A stretch of DNA of 64,000 nucleotides from Phycisphaeraceae bacterium (GCA_023898685.1 CP060234.1:620001-684000), one strand, 5' to 3'. Positions 25,281 through 35,167 are shown, counted from the stretch's first letter. Translations and numbers: made by a program. The notes: generated from the letters alone by a model not told the origin.

Positions 25281-26281
25281 GCCTCCCCCTTCCCGGCCCC
25301 CGCCGTCTCACGGGTCTCCGCCTTGCCAGTCGGCGCCTTGCCCTTCGACGCGGATCCCAGTGTGATCGCCCGGAACACCTCGTCCATCCGCCCTTGCTCG
25401 ACGCTCAACGCCTCGAGCGTCAGGCCCCGATCGCGGACCAACTGGCCCAACGGGTGCGTGATGTCGTGCCCAGGCGAGGCGAAGATGCGACAGCGGAACA
25501 CACCATCGGCGTTGACCGGGTCATCGATCCCCGCGACGCCCGGCATCTTCCGCAGCGCCTCAACCAGACCGCCGCGATCGCCCGACACCGCCAGACGGAC
25601 CGCGTTGTGGTTCTTCGCTCTCGCCCTCAATTCAGCGGGAGTCTCGTCGGCGACGATCTTGCCCCTCGCGATCACCACCACCCGCGTGCACACCGCGTCG
25701 ACCTCCTCGAGGATGTGCGTCGAGAGCACCACGCACTTCTCGCCCGCCATCCTCCGGATCAACTCGCGCACCTCGTGCTTCTGGTTCGGGTCGAGGCCGT
25801 CGGTCGGCTCGTCGAGGATCAGCACCTCCGGGTCGTGCAGGATTGCCTGCGCCAGCCCCACGCGCCGCTTGTAGCCCTTGCTCAGGGTCTCGATCGGCTG
25901 CCGCATCACGCCCTCGAGGTGGACCCACCCCGCCGCCTTGCGGATGCGCTCCGCCGCCTCGCGCCCCTTCAGCCCGCGCACGCCCGCGACGAACTTCAGC
26001 AGGCTCTCGGGCGTCATGTCCGGGTAGAGCGGCGCCCCCTCCGGTAGATACCCGATCGACCGCTGGGCGGCCAGTGTGTCCCGGGTCACGTCGTGCCCGC
26101 ACACCGTTGCCCGCCCCGACGTCGGCGAGAGGAACCCCGTGACCATCTTCATGGTCGTGCTCTTCCCGGCGCCGTTGGGCCCCAGGAAGCCGAGCACCTC
26201 GCCCTTCCCGACCTCCATCGTCAGACGGTCCACCGCCACGATGGGGCCGAACACCTTGCGAAGCTTCTTCGTTTCGATCAT
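25277..26281 (-). CDS. ABC transporter ATP-binding protein, GldA-like
   Basis: The start ATG at 26281 gives [12 protein letters not shown], matching the family N terminus; longer upstream extension is not conserved-looking. The 334-residue protein has Walker [12 protein letters not shown]-loop region [14 protein letters not shown], signature [14 protein letters not shown], Walker [16 protein letters not shown] and switch His in LSTHILEEV. The C-terminal 100 residues form the extension usual in ABC-2 exporters of the GldA/CcmA-NatA group. It is the first gene of a four-gene coupled operon (ATPase, permease, GldG-like, DUF4340). Confidence 0.9.
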   Translation of the reverse strand: MIETKKLRKVFGPIVAVDRLTMEVGKGEVLGFLGPNGAGKSTTMKMVTGFLSPTSGRATVCGHDVTRDTLAAQRSIGYLPEGAPLYPDMTPESLLKFVAGVRGLKGREAAERIRKAAGWVHLEGVMRQPIETLSKGYKRRVGLAQAILHDPEVLILDEPTDGLDPNQKHEVRELIRRMAGEKCVVLSTHILEEVDAVCTRVVVIARGKIVADETPAELRARAKNHNAVRLAVSGDRGGLVEALRKMPGVAGIDDPVNADGVFRCRIFASPGHDITHPLGQLVRDRGLTLEALSVEQGRMDEVFRAITLGSASKGKAPTGKAETRETAGAGKGEA

Positions 26282-26452
26282 CCGATATGTCCGTTTGTGC
26301 CTAGACCCCGGGGCCGGGCTCTTCGTCGGCCTTTGCCCCCGGCCTGTCAGGATGCAGGATATGGCCCGTTCCGTCGCCGAAACGGGCAACCCCCTCGGCT
26401 CACCCCGACATTCATCCTTCCCCGAGCGCCACCGTCCTGTACGCTCGGCCCC

Positions 26453-27958
26453 ATGCTCCTCGCCATCGATCAGGGCACGACCTCCTGCCGGGCCATCCTG
26501 TTCGCGGATGGTGGAAGCGCCGTCCGGGCCGTCGCGCAACGCGAGTTCACCCAACACTTCCCCCAACCGGGGTGGGTCGAGCACGACCCCGCCGAGATCT
26601 GGGCGACCCAGCTCGGCGTCGTCACCGAGTGCCTCACCCGCGCCGGGGCCAAGGCCGCTGATCTCCACGCCATCGGCATCACCAATCAGCGCGAGACGGC
26701 CGTCCTCTGGGAGCGAGCCACCGGTCGACCCGTCTGCAACGCGATCGTGTGGCAGGACCGCCGCACCGCCGATCGCTGCGACCATCTCCGCCGCGAGGGC
26801 CACGCCGATCTGATCCGAGAGCGTACAGGCCTGGAGATCGACGCCTACTTCTCCGCGACCAAGCTCGCGTGGATGCTCGAGAGCGTCCCCCGCGCCCGCG
26901 AGCGAGCGCTCAAGGGCGAACTCGCGTTCGGCACGGTCGACGCCTGGCTCATCTGGAAGCTCACGGGCGGCCGGGTCCACGCGACCGACGCCTCGAACGC
27001 CTCTCGCACCATGCTCTGCAACATCCGCACGCTCGAATGGGACAATGACCTACTGGATCTGTTCGACATTCCCCGCGAAATCCTCCCGAAGATCGGTCCT
27101 TCCGCGGGCCCGATCGCGACCACGGCCCCGGGTCTGCTCGACGCCCAGGTCCCCATCGCGGGAGTCGCGGGCGATCAGCAGGCGGCCCTGTTCGGTCAGC
27201 GCTGCTTCGCCCCGGGCACAGCGAAAAACACCTACGGCACGGGCTGCTTCATGCTCATGCAAACGGGCGCCGAGCCCGTCGGGAGCAACAACCGCCTGCT
27301 CTCCACGGTGGGTTGGCGACTGTCTGGGTCAGCGGAGGCCTCCCCCGAGAAGCGTGCGGGCAGGGCCTACGCCCTTGAGGGGGCCGTCTTCATTGCCGGC
27401 GCCGTCGTCCAGTGGCTTCGCGACGGGCTGGGCCTCATCCGCCACACCGCGGATATCGAGCCCCTCGCCGCCACCGTGCCCGACAACGGGGGGGTCGCGT
27501 TCGTCCCCGCCTTCACGGGGCTGGGCGCCCCCCACTGGGACCAGCACGCCCGCGGCACGATCACGGGGCTCACCCGCGGCGCCACCGCCGCCCACATCGC
27601 CAGGGCCGCGCTCGAAGCGATCGCCCTCCAGGTCGCCGACGTCGCCGATGCGATGGCCGCCGATGCGGGGCGCGCCATGACCGAACTCCGCGTCGATGGC
27701 GGCGCCGCCTCGAACGACCTGCTCATGCAGATCCAGGCCGACGTGCTCGGTGTCCCGGTTGTCCGCCCCGGGAATCTTGAATCCACCGCCCTCGGTGCCG
27801 CCCTGCTCGCGGGGCTGGGCGTCGGCCTGTTCAGATCGCTCGACGAGATCGCGCGGGCCGATGAGCCCGAGCGCATCTTCGAGCCGGCGATGGACCCGAC
27901 CCGATCCCGGGCGCTGCGAGACCAATGGAACGATGCGATCACCCGGGCTCGCTCCTGA
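26453..27958 (+). CDS. glpK: Glycerol kinase
   Basis: The ATG at 26453 gives a 501-residue protein, the normal size of GlpK. It has the FGGY-kinase N terminus [14 protein letters not shown], then [30 protein letters not shown] and [19 protein letters not shown] follows, with the sugar-kinase block [18 protein letters not shown] near residue 350 and [16 protein letters not shown] near 415. It phosphorylates glycerol to sn-glycerol 3-phosphate with ATP. No glpF or glpD is adjacent. It is divergent from the ABC ATPase gene across a 171-nt gap that contains a hairpin (26364-26370 with 26381-26387). Confidence 0.93.
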   Translation: MLLAIDQGTTSCRAILFADGGSAVRAVAQREFTQHFPQPGWVEHDPAEIWATQLGVVTECLTRAGAKAADLHAIGITNQRETAVLWERATGRPVCNAIVWQDRRTADRCDHLRREGHADLIRERTGLEIDAYFSATKLAWMLESVPRARERALKGELAFGTVDAWLIWKLTGGRVHATDASNASRTMLCNIRTLEWDNDLLDLFDIPREILPKIGPSAGPIATTAPGLLDAQVPIAGVAGDQQAALFGQRCFAPGTAKNTYGTGCFMLMQTGAEPVGSNNRLLSTVGWRLSGSAEASPEKRAGRAYALEGAVFIAGAVVQWLRDGLGLIRHTADIEPLAATVPDNGGVAFVPAFTGLGAPHWDQHARGTITGLTRGATAAHIARAALEAIALQVADVADAMAADAGRAMTELRVDGGAASNDLLMQIQADVLGVPVVRPGNLESTALGAALLAGLGVGLFRSLDEIARADEPERIFEPAMDPTRSRALRDQWNDAITRARS

Positions 27959-27964
27959 CATAGT

Positions 27965-28504
27965 TCAGGGACGGCCTCGCCCCCCTCCACCGCCCGGGCC
28001 TCGGCCGCCCATGCCCTGTCCCCCGCCCTCGGCGCAGCGCTTGAACGCGACGAGATGCCGCTCGCGCGAAGCCCACTGCAATCGCTTGAACGCGTCGAGC
28101 ACCGCGTCATCCGTGATCGTCGGCAGGAGCTTGTCGTGGAGCGCGATGTTCTCTTCCTCGGCCCGGGTGCCGGCCTCGCAGCACGCCCTCAACGTCTCCG
28201 GCACCTCAGGGATCTCGACCTCCTCGGCCGGGATCGGAACGCCGAACCGCTCGAGCAGGGGGACGAGCATCGCCTGATGCCGCCGCTCCGCCTGGATGAT
28301 GTTGCTGAACGGCCTCACCTCGCCGTGCTTGGCCATCACCGCCGCATAGAACGCCTCGGCCCGGCGCTCGTCGTTGTAGGCCAGGATCAGCGCTTCGACT
28401 GTCCTGTTGACCGGGGCCTCCAGCGTCGCCTGACCCTGGACCTCGGCGGGTGCCCCGCCGTGCATCAGGGCGGCGAGGTACAGCAGTGAGAGTGGGTTTC
28501 TCAT
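27965..28504 (-). CDS. Exported DUF2202/ferritin-like four-helix protein
   Basis: The ATG at 28504 gives a 179-residue protein with a hydrophobic N terminus (NPLSLLYLAALMHGGAPAEVQGQ), probably a signal peptide. The body has the E...E/H spacing of a ferritin-like bundle: YNDERRAEAFYAAVM, IIQAERRHQAMLVPLLERFG, RAEEENIALHD and ASRERHLVAFKRC, as in DUF2202. A Gly/Arg-rich tail (GGGQGMGGRGPGGGGGRGRP) ends it. Metal binding is inferred from the family. It converges on glpK with a 6-nt gap. Confidence 0.7.
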   Translation of the reverse strand: MRNPLSLLYLAALMHGGAPAEVQGQATLEAPVNRTVEALILAYNDERRAEAFYAAVMAKHGEVRPFSNIIQAERRHQAMLVPLLERFGVPIPAEEVEIPEVPETLRACCEAGTRAEEENIALHDKLLPTITDDAVLDAFKRLQWASRERHLVAFKRCAEGGGQGMGGRGPGGGGGRGRP

Positions 28505-28640
28505 GGTCCGGCAGAACGCCCGGGCCCGCCTGCCATTGCCGAGCAACAGACCAGAAAATAGGAATATTGCCTAGGTCTCGACGCCACCCATGGCCCGCCC
28601 GGTCCGATCCGCCGCACTCGCGTCGCCGGCTCGGTCAGTT

Positions 28641-29057
28641 TCAGGCCTCCGCGAGGCGCTCATGCCAGATATCCCCCGTGATCAGCTCCACCGAATTCCC
28701 CGCGGGATCGCGCACATAGATCGACTTCGACCCGTCGTCCCACACGTGCTCCTGCTCGATCTCGACGCCGAGCCGTGCGAGACGCGCCAGCCACGCGTCG
28801 TAGCCCGCTTCCTCGATCAGAAACGCGATGTGCCCGGGCCCGCGGCCGCCGTGCGTCGGCACCGACCGGCCCGCCGCCTCGCTCTCCGCCGGGTCGAACA
28901 GCAGCAGCACCGACTCGGGCCCGGTGCGGAAGGCTGTAAGAAGGTCGCGATCTCGATACACGCTCTCAAGGCCGATGACATCGTGGTAGAACCGTCCCGT
29001 CACCGCGAGGTCGCTCGCGTAGAGCACGGTCTCAAGGACGCCCAGAGTGCGTTCCAT
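28641..29057 (-). CDS. VOC-family (glyoxalase/extradiol dioxygenase-like) protein
   Basis: This 138-residue single-unit VOC protein has N-terminal VLETVLYASDLAVTGRFYHD, GHIAFLIEE in the middle and SIYVRDPAGNSVELITG at the C terminus, the metal-ligand-bearing positions of the fold. Members include glyoxalase I, fosfomycin-resistance and dioxygenase enzymes; nothing here selects one activity. It is monocistronic by spacing. Confidence 0.85.
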   Translation of the reverse strand: MERTLGVLETVLYASDLAVTGRFYHDVIGLESVYRDRDLLTAFRTGPESVLLLFDPAESEAAGRSVPTHGGRGPGHIAFLIEEAGYDAWLARLARLGVEIEQEHVWDDGSKSIYVRDPAGNSVELITGDIWHERLAEA

Positions 29058-29137
29058 GCACTGAATGTATCAAAGACCCCGCGGGGCCGAGGCCGGATTC
29101 CGAAGGAGGCCCGAGCGCCTGCGCGGGTGTTCTCAGC

Positions 29138-30103
29138 TCACGGGAAGCTGAACTCCATCTGTCCGGCCCAGTTTCCCCAGAGGTGTCGGTTGTGCTGGAG
29201 GGTCTGCTCGTCCATCTGGCTGGTGAGGCTGAGGTCCTTCTCGCCCTTGGTGCCGGCCGAGCCGTCGAGGGTGGCGACGACGGCCTTGTTCGACCAGCGC
29301 AGATGGATCCGGCCCAGCGAGTTTGGGTCGTTGGGGTCGTAGGGCGTGTTGCTCGGCGTCACCGCGTAGTAGCCGTCGGGGAGGATGAAGCCGGTGGTCG
29401 AGGTGGCGGCGCTGTCGGCTTCATACAGCCCGTTGCGGGCCGAGCAGAAGACCATGAACTCGGAGGCGCCGACCACGTGGTCCTCGCGTTCGACCTTCTT
29501 GACGCCGAAGCCGGCGGGGATCATGCCGCCGAAGGAGTCGCCGGGCCGGCCGAAGTCGAACCCGGGGATGCCGCCGATGCAGGCGTTCATGCCGAGGCTG
29601 GGCACGAGGTTGGTGTTGTAGGTGTAGACGAGCTCGTCCATGTGGTTGCGGTCGAACTCGTGGAGGATGCGGGCCTGCTCGTTGACGAGGATCGCGCCCT
29701 CGACCTGGTAGTCGAAGTAGGGCGCCAGCCGCCACGGATAGCCCGAGGCCGCGGGCGAGTTGCCCCAGCCCGAGGGGTGGCTGTGGGTGCTCGCGTCCCA
29801 GATCTTGGTGCCCAGGTCGTTGAAGACGTCCTGGGTCCAGTAGGGGAACAGGCTCGCGTGCACGGCCGTGGTCGCCGAGTAGGCGGGCAGCAGCTCGCCG
29901 TTGTGGTCGAACGAGTAGGCGGAGTAGCCCATCATGAGCTGGCGGGCCGCGGCGAGCTCGAGCGACATCCGCGCCGTCTCGCGCGCCTTGCCCAACGCGG
30001 GCAGCAGGATGCCGATGAGCAACGCGATGATCGCGATGACCACCAGCAGCTCGATGAGCGTGAAGGCCCGCGCGGGCCGACGGGTCCAAGCCTGTCTGTT
30101 CAT
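29138..30103 (-). CDS. Type II pseudopilin-like protein (prepilin N-terminal methylation domain)
   Basis: The prepilin signature ARAFTLIELLVVIAIIALLIGILLP (cleavage before Phe, Glu at +5) is clear at the N terminus and anchors the protein. Starts at 30103 (GGAG 6 nt upstream) and 30115 are both plausible. After the helix (KARETARMSLELAAARQLMMG) comes a soluble domain of about 270 residues of the type found in the large planctomycete pseudopilin-like family. It includes IHLRWSNKAVVATLDGSA near the end. It is 35 nt downstream of the dockerin protein gene on the same strand and probably co-transcribed. The role is likely surface or secretion-related. Confidence 0.8.
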   Translation of the reverse strand: MNRQAWTRRPARAFTLIELLVVIAIIALLIGILLPALGKARETARMSLELAAARQLMMGYSAYSFDHNGELLPAYSATTAVHASLFPYWTQDVFNDLGTKIWDASTHSHPSGWGNSPAASGYPWRLAPYFDYQVEGAILVNEQARILHEFDRNHMDELVYTYNTNLVPSLGMNACIGGIPGFDFGRPGDSFGGMIPAGFGVKKVEREDHVVGASEFMVFCSARNGLYEADSAATSTTGFILPDGYYAVTPSNTPYDPNDPNSLGRIHLRWSNKAVVATLDGSAGTKGEKDLSLTSQMDEQTLQHNRHLWGNWAGQMEFSFP

Positions 30104-30138
30104 CGTCCGCTCCATCTGATCTTCCCCCGGTTCGTGCT

Positions 30139-31494
30139 CTAGAGACCGGCCAGCAGCCGCGCGATCGCGGTCACGTCGGCCAGGTCGGTGTCTCCGTCGG
30201 AGTCCATGTCGGTCAACGCCGCGGCGTCGAGCAGCCCGAAGGCCCGCTCGAAGCCCGCGGGATCGGTCAGGGCCATCAACGCCGGCCCGAAGTCGCCCCG
30301 GTCCACCAGCCCGTCGCCGTTGAAGTCGCCCGGCGGCAGCGTGAGGTAGTCGAACTCGAGCGTGCACGGGTCGAGGTCGAAGACGGGCGGCAGCGTCGCC
30401 GAGCCCTCCTTGGTCAGCCAGTACGAGTACGACCCGTTGAGCCCGATGTCGGCGTAGGCGAGCTGCGAGGCCATCAGCGAGATCCAGCCCGCCTCGAGGC
30501 CCGAACGCAGGTACCGCTGGATCGCCGGGTCATCGACCCGCACGTCGAACCGCAGCCGGTGGGCCGGCGGGATCTCGTCGCCCAGCGAGATCGGGTCCTG
30601 CCCCTGCCCGCCCACGCTGTGCCCCGGCGTGCCGTCGGGGATGAAGTAGGACTTGCCCAGCGCGAACACGTTGGGATCGAACCCGTCGACCGGGTCGGGC
30701 AGGAAGTTGCCGGTCGGGTAGTACGTGTCGTACGTCTGCCCGTCGTCGCCGACGTAGAGCCCGAAGACGAACTCCACCGCCGACTCGCCCGGCGAGAACA
30801 GCACGCTCCGCTCGACGCCGTTGTCGTCGAAGTCGATCGGCTCGGCGTTGTAGACGCCGTCGGTGTAGGCCGGCGTGCCCGTGCCCGTCTCGACCCAACT
30901 CGCCGCCGACCACCCGTTGTTGTACTTGACGCCGAACAGCTCGACCGGCTTGTTGCCGTCCTCGGCCGGCCCGAGGCTCACGTAGCGGGGCTCGGCGGGG
31001 ACGTACTCCGAGCCCACCGGCGTCGAGCCGCCCCACACGTCGTAGACGATGATGTCGCCCCCCGCCCACAGCGTGTTCTGCCAGGGGTCCGGGCTCGGGT
31101 CATAGATCGCCCGCGGCCCGGCCGGGTAGGTGCACGCGGTGAAGACCATGCGGATGATCCTGATCCGCGCCGCGTCGGGCCCGGTGGGCACGCCCGCCGC
31201 ACCGGTGTTGAACATCGCGACGAGGTTGGACTGGCGGCCCTCATCGGGGAAGGTGCTCATCCAGACGTAGGGCCGCGTGTTGCCCGAGGCGCCGATGTTG
31301 GAGTAGGTCGACGTGTCCTTCGTCGGCTGCACGAACACCGCCGAGTGCAACTCGGGCCGCACCGCGTGGGCCACCCCGCCCGACCACCGCGCCGACGTCC
31401 CCGAAGGACCCGCCAACGCCAGCGCGGGGAGGCAGATGACCGCCCCCGCGAAAGCCGTGGTGACAGCGAGCTGGCGCCTGTTCCCGGATCGCAT
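30139..31494 (-). CDS. Secreted protein with C-terminal dockerin-like module
   Basis: This 451-residue protein has a signal peptide (TTAFAGAVICLPALALAGP). A beta-rich body has no domain I recognise. The C-terminal dockerin type I-like pair has GDFNGDGLVDRGDFGPAL (about 393-410) and MDSDGDTDLADVTAIARLLA at the end, each with a calcium-loop pattern. Unlike the two left-end proteins it lacks the final GCP. A 15-bp palindrome centred 51 nt upstream of the start may control it together with the pseudopilin-like gene downstream. The function is unknown. Confidence 0.75.
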   Translation of the reverse strand: MRSGNRRQLAVTTAFAGAVICLPALALAGPSGTSARWSGGVAHAVRPELHSAVFVQPTKDTSTYSNIGASGNTRPYVWMSTFPDEGRQSNLVAMFNTGAAGVPTGPDAARIRIIRMVFTACTYPAGPRAIYDPSPDPWQNTLWAGGDIIVYDVWGGSTPVGSEYVPAEPRYVSLGPAEDGNKPVELFGVKYNNGWSAASWVETGTGTPAYTDGVYNAEPIDFDDNGVERSVLFSPGESAVEFVFGLYVGDDGQTYDTYYPTGNFLPDPVDGFDPNVFALGKSYFIPDGTPGHSVGGQGQDPISLGDEIPPAHRLRFDVRVDDPAIQRYLRSGLEAGWISLMASQLAYADIGLNGSYSYWLTKEGSATLPPVFDLDPCTLEFDYLTLPPGDFNGDGLVDRGDFGPALMALTDPAGFERAFGLLDAAALTDMDSDGDTDLADVTAIARLLAGL

Positions 31495-31537
31495 GGCAGA
31501 CTCCTTTGAACCCCCGCGAGCCGACCATGGTCTTCAT

Positions 31538-31552
31538 TGAGACTAAGTCTCA
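31538..31552. promoter_or_regulatory. Perfect 7-1-7 palindrome, Fur-family box candidate
   Basis: TGAGACTAAGTCTCA is a perfect palindrome with the 7-1-7 layout of Fur-family boxes (consensus TGATAATnATTATCA). It is preceded on the minus strand by TTGACT, a possible -35 element that overlaps its first base. It lies 43 nt upstream of the ATG at 31494. No fur gene is in the window. Confidence 0.5.
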
Positions 31553-31753
31553 GTCAACTGTAGCGGGGGTGCGGCGAGGCGTCCAGAATTCATAATCTCT
31601 GGATGTGAATATCTTCTGTAGCACTCCAGCCGGCGCGTGCCGGTTCCCTCTATTCGAGACGGATTGAAAACAGGATGCATTGATCGTCAAATGAACCCGT
31701 TTGCCCGAGCCCTGCCGCTGCACCAATCCGTCAGCCCGGGCCGATAAGCCGGC

Positions 31754-32620
31754 ATGGACCCGAACAAATGGACGCTCGATCAGGTGCCCGCCGCCGACCG
31801 CGAGTCGCAACTCCGGACGGGCCGGGGGCTCGCGTTTGTCATCGGGCCGATGCGCGGGGGAACGACCCTGCTCCGCAAGGTCATCGACGCCCACCCGCGC
31901 CTGACCAGCCCGGCCGAGACCTGGTTCCTGTTGCCACTGCTGGGCCTGTGGTCTGGGCAGGGCGGGGCTGGCTCCTATCCCCCGAAGCAGATCGCCGCGG
32001 CGATCCGGTCGCACCTGAACCAGCAGCAGTACATCGACGCCTGCCGGGCATTCGCGGGGTCGTTCTACGCGTCGACCCTCCCCGAGCAATCCGCGGTCTT
32101 CGTCGACAAGACCCCGCCCTACATGGACATCGCTGGCTCGCTGCCGGTGCTCTTCCCCGAAGCGAGGTTCCTCGTGCTCTGCCGCGATCCGCGGGGGACG
32201 CTGTGGTCGCGGGTGTCATGGCAGCACACCAGGCCCGAGCCGGTCGAGCACACGATCCGGGGCGTCGCCAAGCACGTGCAGATCCAGGCCGCGTTTTACA
32301 AGCAGTGCGCCGACCGTTCGATGCTGGTCAGCTACGAGCGGCTGTGCACCCAGCCTGCGGATGAGGCCGCGCGAATCTGCGCTTTCCTGGGCGTCGAGCG
32401 GTGTGACGCGATGGTCGAGTACGGCGAGGCTGCCCACCACGAGGGCTACGGCGACGAGAAGAGCCGGCAGCACCGCCGCCCCCACGGCGACAGCCTGAGG
32501 CGATGGGAGGGCAAGCTGCCCGACGCGGCCCAGGGCGAACTCGCGCGGCAGTGCACGCCCGAGGCGCTCGAGTTGCTGGGGCACGCGGACCTGCTCGGGA
32601 TGCTGCGGCAGGCGGCCTGA
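31754..32620 (+). CDS. Sulfotransferase-family protein
   Basis: This 288-residue protein has the two PAPS-binding signatures: 5'-phosphosulfate loop FVIGPMRGGTTLLRKVIDAH near residue 28 and 3'-phosphate motif FLVLCRDPRGTLWSRV near residue 135. The intermediate FVDKTPPYM also fits the family. Such enzymes transfer sulfate from PAPS to carbohydrates or proteins; the acceptor is unknown. It precedes proB by 38 nt on the same strand, probably without functional link. Confidence 0.85.
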   Translation: MDPNKWTLDQVPAADRESQLRTGRGLAFVIGPMRGGTTLLRKVIDAHPRLTSPAETWFLLPLLGLWSGQGGAGSYPPKQIAAAIRSHLNQQQYIDACRAFAGSFYASTLPEQSAVFVDKTPPYMDIAGSLPVLFPEARFLVLCRDPRGTLWSRVSWQHTRPEPVEHTIRGVAKHVQIQAAFYKQCADRSMLVSYERLCTQPADEAARICAFLGVERCDAMVEYGEAAHHEGYGDEKSRQHRRPHGDSLRRWEGKLPDAAQGELARQCTPEALELLGHADLLGMLRQAA

Positions 32621-32658
32621 GCGGGCTGAACGCCGCGGCTCGCTGATACGCTTGGGCC

Positions 32659-33795
32659 TTGACTGAGGCACGCGCCAACCCCCGTCCCTCGCTCGCCGTC
32701 GTAAAGATCGGCAGCGCGGTCGTTGCCCCGGGCGGAAGGCTGGCGGTCGAAACGGTCCAGAGACTCGCCGACGAGATTGTCGCGGCGAGACGCAGCGGAA
32801 CCCGCGTCGTGCTCGTCTCCTCGGGCGCGGTCGCGTGCGGGCTCGAGGGCCTGGGCTTCGAGCGCATGCCGGCGAAGATCAGCGACCGGCAGGCCGCCGC
32901 CGCCGTGGGCCAGCCCCTGCTGATGCGGGCCTGGACCGACGCGTTCGGCGAGCGTGGCGTCGCGGTCGCGCAGGTGCTGCTGACCGCCGACGACATCGAC
33001 TTCCGCGCCCGGTTCGTCAACGCCCACCGCACGCTGACCACGCTGCTCGAGCGGGGCGTTGTCCCGATCATCAACGAGAACGACTCCGTGTCGTTCGACG
33101 AGATCAAGCTGGGCGACAACGACCGGCTCAGCGCCCTTGCCGCGGGCCTCGTCGGGGCGGGCCTGCTCGTGATGCTCTCGTCCGTTGACGGATTGCATGA
33201 GCAAGGCGGGTCGGGGGCGGTCATCGGCGAGGTGAGCGACATCGCCGCCGCCCGTACGCACGTCTCGGGCGATCGCACGAGCACCGGCGTCGGCGGGATG
33301 GCGACCAAGCTCGACGCCGCGGAGACGGCGAGGCTCATGGGGGCCGACGCGGTGATCGCCCGGGGCGAACAGCCCGGCGTGCTGGGGCGCGTGCTCAGAG
33401 GCGAGGCGGTCGGCACCCGGTTCCCCGCGCCCGCCGGCGACCTGCCGGCCTCGACGCGACGCAAGCAGTGGATCGCCCACTCGATCCGCCCTCGCGGCGT
33501 GTTGGTCGTCGATGACGGCGCGGCCCGGGCGCTGTGCGAGAAGGGCGCGAGCCTGCTGCCCAAGGGCGTCGTCGCGGTCGAGCCCAACGAGGCCGGCGGG
33601 TTCGGGATTGGGGCGGCGGTGGAGGTGCGCCGGCGGAGCGGCGAGACGATCGCCAAGGGCCTGGTGGCCTACCGCTCCGACGAGATCGAGCGGATCATGG
33701 GCCGACGCTCGGACGAGATCGAGCGGGTGCTCGGGTACACGTACTGCGATGATGTCATCCATAGGGACGATCTCATCGTCACGGATCGAGTCTGA
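32659..33795 (+). CDS. proB: Glutamate 5-kinase
   Basis: A TTG at 32659 is the probable start (378 residues). The amino-acid kinase domain shows VVKIGSAVVAPGG, VLVSSGAVACG, INENDSVSFDEIKLGDND and TGVGGMATKLDAA. The last 90 residues form a PUA domain (GVLVVDDGAARAL), as in the E. coli enzyme. It phosphorylates glutamate in the first step of proline synthesis. The stop is 1 nt before the proA start, so both enzymes of the pathway are made together. Confidence 0.95.
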   Translation: MTEARANPRPSLAVVKIGSAVVAPGGRLAVETVQRLADEIVAARRSGTRVVLVSSGAVACGLEGLGFERMPAKISDRQAAAAVGQPLLMRAWTDAFGERGVAVAQVLLTADDIDFRARFVNAHRTLTTLLERGVVPIINENDSVSFDEIKLGDNDRLSALAAGLVGAGLLVMLSSVDGLHEQGGSGAVIGEVSDIAAARTHVSGDRTSTGVGGMATKLDAAETARLMGADAVIARGEQPGVLGRVLRGEAVGTRFPAPAGDLPASTRRKQWIAHSIRPRGVLVVDDGAARALCEKGASLLPKGVVAVEPNEAGGFGIGAAVEVRRRSGETIAKGLVAYRSDEIERIMGRRSDEIERVLGYTYCDDVIHRDDLIVTDRV

Positions 33796-33796
33796 C

Positions 33797-35047
33797 ATGG
33801 CGCACGATCACATCGAGCGGACCGCACGCCGAACGAAGGAGGCGTCACGCCTCGTCGAGCGGCTCGAGGGCGAAACCAAGGACGCCGTGCTGCGCTCACT
33901 CGCGAAGTCGCTCGAACAGCGAGCCCCCGAGATCCTCGCCGCGAACGCCGCCGACCTCGACGCCGCCTGCGCCGATGGCCTGCCCGACGCCAAGCTCCGC
34001 CGGCTCGAGCTCACCGGGGCCTCGCTCGCCCGGATGAGCGAGGGCGTGCGCCAGATCGCGGCGATGCCCGACCCAGTGAACCAGATCACGCGGGCCTGGG
34101 ACGTGCCGAGCGGGCTGCACGTCGAACGCGTCCGCGCCCCGCTGGGCGTGATCATGATGATCTACGAGGCCCGCCCCGGCGTGACGATCGACGCCTTCTC
34201 ACTCTGCTTCAAGGCGGGCAACGCCTGCCTGCTCAAGGGCGGGCGCGAGGCGAATCGCAGCAACGAGGCCCTCGCCTCGATCGCGCGCGGCGCCCTCGCC
34301 AAACACGGCGCACCCGCCGACGCTGTCTCGCTCATCACGACTTCCGACCGCGACGCGATCCGCCACCTCCTCACTCTTGCCGACGATATCGACCTCGTCA
34401 TCCCGCGAGGCGGCGAGAGCCTCATCCGCTTCGTCCACGAGCACAGCCGTATCCCCACGGTCCAGCACTTCCAAGGAGTCTGCCATATCTACGTCGACGC
34501 GAGCGCGGATGTGGATCACGCCGTAGACCTGTGCGTGACCGCGAAGACGAGTGCCCCGGCAACGTGCAACGCCGTCGAGTGCATACTGGTGCACAACGCG
34601 ATCGCCGGGGCCTTTGCCCCGATGCTGCTCGCGAGATGCAAGACCGACGGCGTCGAGCTCCGCGCCGACGAGCGATTCCGCGCCCTCGCCTCGGGGTGCA
34701 CGCCCGCGACCGAAGCCGACTGGGGACACGAGTTCCTCGATTTGATCCTCGCGGCCAGGGTCGTCGATTCGATCGATGACGCGATGACGCACATCGCGCG
34801 GTATGGGTCGAACCACACCGAGTCGATCCTGACAAACGACCCGGCCCACGCCGAGCGGTTCTGCCGCGAGGTGACCAGCTCGTGCGTGCTGGTGAACGCG
34901 TCGACGCGCTTCAACGACGGCTTCCAGCTCGGCTTGGGCGCCGAGATCGGGATCTCGACCAGCCGGGTCCACTGGTATGGCCCGATGGGGCTGGAAGGGC
35001 TGACGACCGAACGCTTCGTCGTCCGCGGCTCCGGTCAGAAACGCTGA
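33797..35047 (+). CDS. proA: Glutamate-5-semialdehyde dehydrogenase (gamma-glutamyl phosphate reductase)
   Basis: The ATG at 33797 follows the proB stop by one base. The 416-residue product has the ALDH-type fold, with VIMMIYEARPGVTIDAF, CLLKGGREANRSNEAL and the catalytic Cys region VTAKTSAPATCNAVEC near residue 255. It ends with GLGAEIGISTSRVHWYGPMG typical of ProA. It reduces gamma-glutamyl phosphate to glutamate semialdehyde with NADPH. Forms a two-gene operon with proB. Confidence 0.96.
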   Translation: MAHDHIERTARRTKEASRLVERLEGETKDAVLRSLAKSLEQRAPEILAANAADLDAACADGLPDAKLRRLELTGASLARMSEGVRQIAAMPDPVNQITRAWDVPSGLHVERVRAPLGVIMMIYEARPGVTIDAFSLCFKAGNACLLKGGREANRSNEALASIARGALAKHGAPADAVSLITTSDRDAIRHLLTLADDIDLVIPRGGESLIRFVHEHSRIPTVQHFQGVCHIYVDASADVDHAVDLCVTAKTSAPATCNAVECILVHNAIAGAFAPMLLARCKTDGVELRADERFRALASGCTPATEADWGHEFLDLILAARVVDSIDDAMTHIARYGSNHTESILTNDPAHAERFCREVTSSCVLVNASTRFNDGFQLGLGAEIGISTSRVHWYGPMGLEGLTTERFVVRGSGQKR

Positions 35048-35142
35048 TTCCGGGCTGGAATCGGCCCGATAGTCGGCAATACACACCAAAATCTCCCTTG
35101 GGTGTGGTGCCACAGAATCGGGAGTCGCCTAGAGTTCTTCGT

Positions 35143-35167
35143 CCGGGGTATTCATGTTTCACCCCGG
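35143..35167 (+). promoter_or_regulatory. 5'-UTR hairpin before gdhA
   Basis: CCGGGGT (35143-35149) and ACCCCGG (35161-35167) form a perfect 7-bp stem just upstream of the GAAAGGAG ribosome site of gdhA. The sequence fits no known riboswitch that I recognise. A role in access to the ribosome site is possible. Confidence 0.4.

Noticed and set aside
26364..26387. Hairpin GCCCGTT/AACGGGC in the glpK upstream gap considered as a terminator or operator
   Set aside because: No T-run and no known operator match; too little to call.
35088..35118. Inverted repeat CACACC/GGTGTG upstream of gdhA considered as a riboswitch
   Set aside because: Short, with no conserved riboswitch core recognised.
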